A stretch of 6,696 nt of DNA. Source: Bacteroidota bacterium. Its GTDB lineage: Bacteria; Bacteroidota; Bacteroidia; Chitinophagales; Chitinophagaceae. Under the pieces are notes generated by a model. The model did no database searches. It was given only the letters and a program-made list of their open reading frames with translations, and was not told where the DNA came from. This document shows positions 1 to 5,637 of the stretch, piece by piece; position 1 is the first letter of the stretch; each line of letters opens with the position of its first letter. A program made the translations under genes and the position numbers. The stretch is taken from NCBI GenBank assembly GCA_023436685.1, contig JAEZIL010000197.1, forward strand, positions 1 to 6,696, read 5' to 3'.

Positions 1-528
1 TATCTCTACCACCTTATCGAAAAGCCCCGGAGCGTGAAAACCAAGAGCCGGTTCTATTGGTAAAACTGTATCGCCTGCGGCTTTAAGCTCTTCTGATGTG
101 CGATAGCGGTGATTGCTAAAGGTAAACTCCAGCTTGTTGCGGTAGTACCGTTCCCTTGGGCTGCCCGAAATAGGTTGCATTTCCGGCAGTGCTACCTGGC
201 CTATACGTTGCAATTGGTCTTGTACCTGTTGTTGTTTATAAGCTATTTGCTGGGAGTAGGGCAGCATTTGCCATTTGCAGCCACCGCATACACCAAAATG
301 CTGGCAGAAAGGCATTACACGCTGCTTAGATGGCTGCACCAGTTGTAATACTTTACCTTCGGCCCAGCTTTTCTTATCTTTCGTCAGGCGTATATTCACT
401 ACATCGCCTGGTATAGCATTTTCAATAAACACTACCTTGCCTTCATCAAGATGGGCTATACTCTTACCTTCAGCTGCATAGCTGCTTATAGTTACGTTAT
501 TAACTTCGCGTTTCTTTTTCCGGGACAA
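1..528 (-). CDS. rlmD: 23S rRNA (uracil-5-)-methyltransferase RlmD/RumA-type, N-terminal part (3' end beyond left edge)
   Basis: Reading the minus strand from 528 gives 176 codons open to the window edge. The family makes m5U in RNA using S-adenosylmethionine; RlmD modifies U1939 of 23S rRNA in the cytoplasm. Residues about 9-65 look like a TRAM RNA-binding domain (NVTISSYAAEGKSIAHLDEG, then a PGD turn near 40-42). Residues 75-84 hold the iron-sulfur ligands C-x5-C-x2-C (Cys75, Cys81, Cys84, in CGGCKWQ), and YYRNKLEF at 128-135 matches the family's YRNK block. The fourth cluster Cys, the SAM-binding motifs and the catalytic Cys lie outside the window. The start is taken as TTG at 528-526: an in-frame stop lies six codons upstream and the next in-frame ATG (Met72) would delete the TRAM domain. 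The gene is divergent from the secreted-protein genes. Family assignment is secure; RlmD rather than a sister RNA m5U methyltransferase is likely but not proven. Confidence 0.88.
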   Translation of the reverse strand, partial: MSRKKKREVNNVTISSYAAEGKSIAHLDEGKVVFIENAIPGDVVNIRLTKDKKSWAEGKVLQLVQPSKQRVMPFCQHFGVCGGCKWQMLPYSQQIAYKQQQVQDQLQRIGQVALPEMQPISGSPRERYYRNKLEFTFSNHRYRTSEELKAAGDTVLPIEPALGFHAPGLFDKVVEI

Positions 529-555
529 ATTGTTAGAAATTAGTTAAATGGACTG

Positions 556-563
556 CAAATTTA
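556..563 (-). promoter_or_regulatory. Candidate Bacteroidota -7 promoter element for the leftward methyltransferase gene
   Basis: On the minus strand 563-556 reads TAAATTTG, a full match to the Bacteroidota -7 consensus TAnnTTTG. It lies 27 nt upstream of the TTG start at 528, so the leader would be only about 20 nt. I see no TTG/TTTG at the expected -33 spacing, so support is the -7 match and its location only. The AT-rich setting makes chance matches possible. Confidence 0.4.
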
Positions 564-571
564 CAACCCTG

Positions 572-606
572 TTGCTAGGATACGCTGTCTGAATGTTATA
601 AATTTG
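572..606 (+). promoter_or_regulatory. Candidate Bacteroidota promoter for the rightward secreted-protein operon
   Basis: TAAATTTG at 599-606 matches the -7 consensus TAnnTTTG exactly. A TTG at 572-574 could serve as the -33 element, but the 24-nt spacer is just outside the usual range of about 17-23. Transcription would start near 610, giving a leader of roughly 60 nt before the ATG at 670. The two candidate -7 elements in this region face away from each other, fitting divergent transcription. The start site is inferred. Confidence 0.5.
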
Positions 607-622
607 GTCACGCTGTTATTTA

Positions 623-643
623 ATATAATAAGTTGTATTATAT
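623..643. repeat. AT-only inverted repeat in the leader of the rightward operon
   Basis: ATATAATA at 623-630 and TATTATAT at 636-643 are perfect 8-bp inverted arms around a 5-nt AGTTG spacer. An alternative RNA hairpin can form from 631-637 with 641-647 (AGUUGUA with UAUAACU, one G-U pair, 3-nt loop), so the two structures exclude each other. Both are weak because they are nearly all A-U. It could be an operator-like site or a leader hairpin between the predicted transcription start and the ATG at 670, or simply low-complexity AT-rich sequence. Confidence 0.35.
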
Positions 644-669
644 AACTCATTTCTCACTTTAAACATAGT

Positions 670-2118
670 ATGAAACGTCTTTTATTTGCGCTCTTGCTGA
701 CAGCAGGGTTTATTCAACCTTTGTATGCCGCAAATGGTTATAATATTCAAATCAGGTTCAATAATTTGAAAGATTCAATGGTATACCTGGCTCACTATTT
801 TGGTGAACCACTACCCACGATCTATCAAATAGACTCTGCAAGGTTCGATAAGAATGGGAATGCCACATTAAAAGCCACAGATACAACCTTAGGAGGTATT
901 TACATCCTGCTGTTATCAGATAAGCAAACCTATATGGAGTTTCTACTGAACGATGGCGATAACATGCAAATAACTGCAGACGCTAAAGACCTGCCGGGTA
1001 CTGCAAAATTTAAGAACTCGCCTGAGAACGACCGTTTTACAGAATATGTAAAGTACTTGCAAGACTATTCCCAAAAACAAACGCAGTATAAAGATGAGCT
1101 GACTAAAGCAAAAACCAAGAATGATACATTAGCCCTTAGCAAAAAAGCAGGTGAAGAGGCTAAGGCAGTAACTGCATACAGGAGAGATTATGTGAGTAAA
1201 TATCCAGGTACACTGCTGGCAACAATATTCAATGCGCTTGAAGTACCCCAGGTGCCTGAAGGTAAACATCTTCTTGCCGATGGTACTACCGATTCGACTT
1301 TTGCTTACAGATACTATAAAGACCACTATTGGGATAAGTTTAATTTTAAAGACGACAGGCTGATACATACTCCTATTTATGACGGGAGGCTTAATGAATA
1401 TGTGACACGTCTTGTAATACAAGTACCTGATAGCCTTAAAAAAGAAGCCGATATGCTATTGGCTAAAGCCAGAGGTAGCAAAGAGCTTTTTAAATATACA
1501 CTGCATTGGTTTACTAAATATGTGCAAAACAGTAAAGTAATGGGCTTGGATGAAGTTTTTGTGTACCTGGTGGAAAACTATCATATGAAAGGGGATGCTT
1601 ATTGGATGAGTGATGACTTGCTGTCGAAATATATTGACAGGGCGCGCAAAATAGCCCCTAATGTGTTGGGAAATGTAGCGCCCGATATAAAAATGGTAGA
1701 TATCAATAAAAAGCCACGCACCCTTTATGAAATGGATGGGAAGTATACATTGCTTATTTTTTGGTCGCCCGAGTGTGGTCATTGCATGAAGGAGATGCCT
1801 TTGATAGATTCAGTATACAAAGCTGTATTGAAAAAGAAAGGAGTAAAAGTATTTGCTGTGCGTACCGAGGGCGATGAAAATAATTGGAAAGAATCGATAG
1901 AAAAACTGAAACTTGGTGATTGGGTAAATGTATATGATCCTGGACGCACATCTAATTACAGGTCTCAGTATGATGTGTATGCTACACCCGTTACTTATTT
2001 GTTAGATGATAAACATATAATAAAAGGTAAAAAGCTGGATCATAGTAATTTAATAGAGTTAATGGACATATTGGAAAGGCAGGAGAAAGAAGCTAAAAAT
2101 ATATCTTCCAAAAAATAA
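670..2118 (+). CDS. Secreted thioredoxin-like protein (DUF4369/DUF5106-type), first of a tandem pair
   Basis: A 482-residue protein predicted to be exported and to act as a periplasmic thiol-disulfide oxidoreductase. Residues 1-20 form a signal peptide (KR, hydrophobic core, cleavage near LYA-A), with no Cys suitable for lipidation. Residues about 22-105 resemble the DUF4369 beta domain (iDSA and LGGIY blocks, ending in a GD-x-x-x-ITAD strand). Residues about 115-330 are largely helical and resemble DUF5106. Residues about 333-472 are a thioredoxin fold: APDIKMVDINKK entry strand, FWSPECGHC with redox cysteines Cys369 and Cys372, and the cis-proline Pro440 in YATPVTYL. CGHC is also the active-site sequence of protein disulfide isomerases, but it is common in Bacteroidota TlpA-like proteins. 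The stop lies 2 nt before the paralogous next gene, implying co-transcription and possibly translational coupling. Substrate and redox direction cannot be read from sequence. Confidence 0.9.
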   Translation: MKRLLFALLLTAGFIQPLYAANGYNIQIRFNNLKDSMVYLAHYFGEPLPTIYQIDSARFDKNGNATLKATDTTLGGIYILLLSDKQTYMEFLLNDGDNMQITADAKDLPGTAKFKNSPENDRFTEYVKYLQDYSQKQTQYKDELTKAKTKNDTLALSKKAGEEAKAVTAYRRDYVSKYPGTLLATIFNALEVPQVPEGKHLLADGTTDSTFAYRYYKDHYWDKFNFKDDRLIHTPIYDGRLNEYVTRLVIQVPDSLKKEADMLLAKARGSKELFKYTLHWFTKYVQNSKVMGLDEVFVYLVENYHMKGDAYWMSDDLLSKYIDRARKIAPNVLGNVAPDIKMVDINKKPRTLYEMDGKYTLLIFWSPECGHCMKEMPLIDSVYKAVLKKKGVKVFAVRTEGDENNWKESIEKLKLGDWVNVYDPGRTSNYRSQYDVYATPVTYLLDDKHIIKGKKLDHSNLIELMDILERQEKEAKNISSKK

Positions 2119-2120
2119 AG

Positions 2121-3575
2121 ATGCAAAGAATATTATCGCGCACGGTATTGTTAGTAGTGCTGGGTTTGTGTATTGCCATGCCCGCCATGGCTAAGAACGG
2201 ATATAAAATACAACTTAAACTGGCAAATGTAAAAGACAGCATGTTGTATCTGGTGCATTACTATGGTAAGCCAATGCCTACTATTTATAAAACCGATTCG
2301 GCACGTATAAACAGTAATGGTACTGCAATAATGCAGTCGAAAGATACATTGCTGGGAGGTATATATATGATACTATTGTCGGACAGACAGACCTATTTTG
2401 AGTTTTTGCTAAATAATGGAGACGATATAACAATAACAGCTGATATAGCTAAATTGCCCGATGAGGTATCTATAAAAAACTCGGTAGAAAGCCAGAGGTT
2501 TTATGAATATCTAAACTACATGAAAAGCTTTGCCGATAAGTATAAGCAATACCAATCAGAATTGGCAAGTGCTAAAACACAAACCGATACTACAGAAATT
2601 CAAAAAAAATACGTAGGTATTTCTAAAGAGTTGCTGCAGTACCGCAAGGATATGGCCGCTAAATATCCCAATTCTCAACTGGCAAATATCTTTAATGCTA
2701 TGGAGGTGCCGGTTGTACCTGAAGGTAAACATCTATTGGCCGATGGCACCCAAGATTCCAGCTTTAGCTACAGGTATTACAAAGATCATTTTTGGGATAA
2801 ATTCAACTTTAGCGATGACCGCCTTATCAATACACCTGTATATGATGGCAAGCTAGATGAATACATAAACAAGCTTACCATACCGTATGAAGACAGTGTA
2901 ATTAAAGAAAGTGACTTCCTGCTTAAAAAAGCAAGGGCGGGCAAAGAAATATTTAAATATACGCTTTGGTGGCTTACCCGCAATGCTGAAACCAGTAAGA
3001 TAATGGGCATGGACGCTGTTTTTGTACACCTTGTAGAAAACTACTATATGAAGGGCGACGCTTATTGGTTAACAGCCGAAGACCTGCAGAAATATATAGA
3101 CCGTGCACACAAAATTGCGCCCAATGTAATAGGGAACCTGGCGCCGGAGATAAGCATGCCTGATATTAATGGTAACATGCAATCATTGAGAGGGTTGAAG
3201 GCTAAATACACCATGCTCATTTTTTGGTCGCCCGATTGTGGACATTGCCTTACCGAAATACCGAAAGTAGATTCTATGTATCGCGCGGTATTGAAAGATA
3301 AAGGGGTGAAGATATTTGCTGTACGTACTGATGCAGAAGAAAAATGGAAAGATATAATAGCTAAGAATCATTTGGAAGACTGGATACACGTACACGATCC
3401 TAACCATAGGTCTAACTTCCGTGCCGATTACGATATTTATAGCACGCCTGTTATATATTTGCTTGATGAGAAGAAGATTATAAGAGGCAAGCGGCTAGAT
3501 CATATAAACACAGCATCGTTAATTGAAATGCTGGAAAAGAAAGAAAAGGAAGCAAAAGCGAAGAATTCTAAGTAA
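2121..3575 (+). CDS. Secreted thioredoxin-like protein (DUF4369/DUF5106-type), second of a tandem pair
   Basis: A 484-residue paralogue of the preceding product, aligning along its whole length with few gaps and roughly 60% identical by eye. Residues 1-24 form a signal peptide ending in PAMA-K; Cys17 inside it is not in a lipobox (LGLC has Leu before Cys). The DUF4369-like domain covers about 26-108, the DUF5106-like middle about 115-333, and the thioredoxin fold about 336-475. The last carries FWSPDCGHC with Cys373 and Cys376 and cis-proline Pro443 in YSTPVIYL. All visible redox features are intact, so this is a working gene rather than a decaying copy. Divergence is strongest around residues 135-180; the block from about 195 to 250 is nearly the same in both copies. 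The start is the ATG 2 nt after the previous stop, which leaves the full signal peptide. It probably shares the operon promoter upstream of 670. Substrate unknown; a redundant or specialised partner of its neighbour is inferred. Confidence 0.9.
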   Translation: MQRILSRTVLLVVLGLCIAMPAMAKNGYKIQLKLANVKDSMLYLVHYYGKPMPTIYKTDSARINSNGTAIMQSKDTLLGGIYMILLSDRQTYFEFLLNNGDDITITADIAKLPDEVSIKNSVESQRFYEYLNYMKSFADKYKQYQSELASAKTQTDTTEIQKKYVGISKELLQYRKDMAAKYPNSQLANIFNAMEVPVVPEGKHLLADGTQDSSFSYRYYKDHFWDKFNFSDDRLINTPVYDGKLDEYINKLTIPYEDSVIKESDFLLKKARAGKEIFKYTLWWLTRNAETSKIMGMDAVFVHLVENYYMKGDAYWLTAEDLQKYIDRAHKIAPNVIGNLAPEISMPDINGNMQSLRGLKAKYTMLIFWSPDCGHCLTEIPKVDSMYRAVLKDKGVKIFAVRTDAEEKWKDIIAKNHLEDWIHVHDPNHRSNFRADYDIYSTPVIYLLDEKKIIRGKRLDHINTASLIEMLEKKEKEAKAKNSK

Positions 3576-3611
3576 TATTATCCATCTCAATAAAGAAAAA
3601 CATACACAATA

Positions 3612-5570
3612 ATGCGAAAGTTGGTTCTCACTTGCCTTGTGTCGGGTCTATACATATCATCGGCAATGGCACAAACTCTCTTTACCTATGGTAACAACTC
3701 TGTAAGCAAAGATGAATTTTTAAGGGTTTACCAAAAAAATAGCCTGAACAAACAGCCCGATTATTCAGAAAAAGCTTTGAGGGAATATCTGGATCTATAT
3801 TCTCTTTTCCGCATGAAAGTAAAAGAGGCTGAATTGCAGCGTATTGATACAATGAATGCTATCCAGCAGGATCTTAGCAACTATCGCAGGCAAATAGCAA
3901 AAAGCTACCTTACCGATGAGCAGGTGGTAAATAAACTTATTAGCGAAGCCTATGAGCGTATGAAGCTAGAAGTACGCGTGGCCCTTATCGTAGTTTCCGT
4001 ACCCAATATGTCTACCGATACAGCAGCTACTTACGCTCGTATTGATAGCGTGTATAAAGCATTAACTAAAAATAAGGCTGATTTTGCGGCACTGGCCAGG
4101 GCAGTGTCGGATGACCATGGCTCGAAGGAGCAGGGTGGCGACATAGGCTATATTACATCGTTGCAAACTGTTTATGCATTTGAGAATGTTGCTTATAATA
4201 CACCGGTAGGTAAAGTATCAGAGCCCTTCCGTACACAATTCGGCTACCATGTTGTTAAGGTATTGGATAAACGCCCTGCACAAGGTGAAATAAAGGTTGC
4301 TCAGATACTGGTTGAAGTTAAAAAATCTCAAGGGGCTGAAGGCTTGGCGAATTCCCGTAAAAAAGTAGATAGTGTGCTGGCCGACCTTAAAAAAGGTATG
4401 TCGTTTGAAAACGCTGTATCCAAATATTCTGACGACAGATTTACAAAAGACAAAGGTGGTGAAATGCCGGCCTTTGGTGTAGGTAAAATGGACCCGGAAT
4501 TTGAAAAAGCAGCTTTTGCGCTAAAGAATACAGGGGATATTTCATCGCCAATACAGACAGAATATGGTTTTCATATTATAAAGCTATTGTCCAAAACGCC
4601 TCTTAAGCCTTTTGATAGCTTGAAAAGCTACCTGACACGTAAAGTAAACAGCGATGGCAGGGCACAAGTAGCAAAAGAAGCATTTTTTAATAAGATAAAA
4701 GCCAAGAATGGCTTCAAAGAGTATCAGGCGAATATAGAGGAGGTGGTAGAAAAGCTGGCTAAAATACCAGATACAGGTAAGCAGGCTAATAAGTTTGATA
4801 TAAATGAGTTCAAGAGTATGAATAAGCCTGTATTCACTCTTGGTGGGGTCGATTATAAACAAAGTGATTTTATAGCTTATGCCGAGCGTATAACTAATGG
4901 CCGCCTTACCGGCCCTAAAAAAGCTGTCGGCCGGGATCTATATAAGCTGTATGTAACATCAACCGTTAACGATATAGAAGAACAAAGGCTTGCTGAAACA
5001 CAGCCTGAATTCAAGGGACTGATGACTGAGTATAAGGACGGAATCATGCTGTTTGAATTAATGGACCGCAGCGTGTGGGGCAAAGCAGGTAAGGATACCG
5101 TTGGCCTGGCTAAGTTTTATGAAACGCATAAGCAAAATTATAAATGGGAGCCCGGTTTCACTGGTTCAGTCTATCGTTTTAAAGGCGAAGAGCAAATGAA
5201 GAAAGGTGTAGAATTAATGAAGAAAAAAATATCAGATGAAGATATCTTGAAGGAGATGAATACATCTAATGCTCCGGATGCTGCTATAATACAACGCGGG
5301 CATTTTGAATTTTCGAAATTTAATGATGTGCCTCAGAGTGCAATCAAATCAAACTCAATAACACAGCCAGTTAAAAATAGCGACGGAACCTATGTTGTTG
5401 TTAAGGTGGATGAAGTATTCAACAATCCTTCGCAAAAAAGCCTTGCTGATGCGCGCGGTTATGTAATAGCTGAGTATCAGGATTATCTTGAGAAAGAATG
5501 GAATGCTGAAATGAAAAAGAAATATCCTGTTAAAGTAAATGAAACTGTATTTAAATCGATGGTGAAGTAA
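3612..5570 (+). CDS. Secreted SurA/PpiC-type peptidyl-prolyl cis-trans isomerase and chaperone, multi-parvulin
   Basis: A 652-residue exported protein, probably a periplasmic chaperone with prolyl isomerase domains acting on envelope or outer-membrane proteins. Residues 1-20 are a signal peptide (SSAMA-QT). Residues about 22-118 are a helical SurA-N-like chaperone module. PpiC domain 1 spans about 121-219 (SDDHGSKEQGGDIGYI, then FGYHVVKVLD with His213). PpiC domain 2 spans about 227-327 (SDDRFTKDKGGEMPAFG, then YGFHIIKLL with His321). In both, the first-strand His of canonical parvulins (the H of HILI/HILV) is replaced: VRVALIVV in domain 1 and VAQILVEV in domain 2. Residues about 405-510 look like a second helical chaperone module and about 511-605 like a degenerate third parvulin. 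It lies 36 nt after the thioredoxin-like pair on the same strand and before a strong terminator, so it is likely the last gene of that operon. Isomerase activity is predicted but may be weak. Confidence 0.9.
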   Translation: MRKLVLTCLVSGLYISSAMAQTLFTYGNNSVSKDEFLRVYQKNSLNKQPDYSEKALREYLDLYSLFRMKVKEAELQRIDTMNAIQQDLSNYRRQIAKSYLTDEQVVNKLISEAYERMKLEVRVALIVVSVPNMSTDTAATYARIDSVYKALTKNKADFAALARAVSDDHGSKEQGGDIGYITSLQTVYAFENVAYNTPVGKVSEPFRTQFGYHVVKVLDKRPAQGEIKVAQILVEVKKSQGAEGLANSRKKVDSVLADLKKGMSFENAVSKYSDDRFTKDKGGEMPAFGVGKMDPEFEKAAFALKNTGDISSPIQTEYGFHIIKLLSKTPLKPFDSLKSYLTRKVNSDGRAQVAKEAFFNKIKAKNGFKEYQANIEEVVEKLAKIPDTGKQANKFDINEFKSMNKPVFTLGGVDYKQSDFIAYAERITNGRLTGPKKAVGRDLYKLYVTSTVNDIEEQRLAETQPEFKGLMTEYKDGIMLFELMDRSVWGKAGKDTVGLAKFYETHKQNYKWEPGFTGSVYRFKGEEQMKKGVELMKKKISDEDILKEMNTSNAPDAAIIQRGHFEFSKFNDVPQSAIKSNSITQPVKNSDGTYVVVKVDEVFNNPSQKSLADARGYVIAEYQDYLEKEWNAEMKKKYPVKVNETVFKSMVK

Positions 5571-5592
5571 AATATTATCATTTAACTTTAAG

Positions 5593-5619
5593 GCCTCTCT
5601 TATGGAGAGGCTTTTTTTT
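5593..5619 (+). terminator. Rho-independent terminator after the isomerase gene
   Basis: GCCTCTC at 5593-5599 pairs perfectly with GAGAGGC at 5605-5611 around a 5-nt TTATG loop, followed directly by eight T at 5612-5619. It begins 22 nt after the isomerase stop codon and should end the rightward operon. The left flank has no matching A-run, so it should not work well in the opposite direction. Confidence 0.92.
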
Positions 5620-5637
5620 AGAACTATTCAGATATAG

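Noticed and set aside
109..481. Two overlapping plus-strand open frames of 79 and 68 codons at the left end
   Set aside because: They lie opposite the methyltransferase reading frame, which shows clear TRAM and iron-sulfur motifs; the plus-strand translations show no recognisable domain.
1129..1951. Minus-strand open frames inside the first thioredoxin-like gene
   Set aside because: They mirror a clearly coding plus-strand frame and have no family features; similar minus-strand frames over 2786-3407 and 4584-5083 were rejected for the same reason.
2121..2192. Lipoprotein signal in the second thioredoxin-like protein (Cys17)
   Set aside because: The preceding residues are L-G-L, with Leu at -1 where Gly, Ala or Ser is required, and a normal type I cleavage site (AMA-K) follows. 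Cys8 of the isomerase was rejected likewise, with Thr at -1 and too short an N-terminus.
670..3575. The thioredoxin-like pair as one broken gene or a pseudogene
   Set aside because: Each copy has its own signal peptide, full domain set, intact redox cysteines and stop codon, so they are two complete genes.
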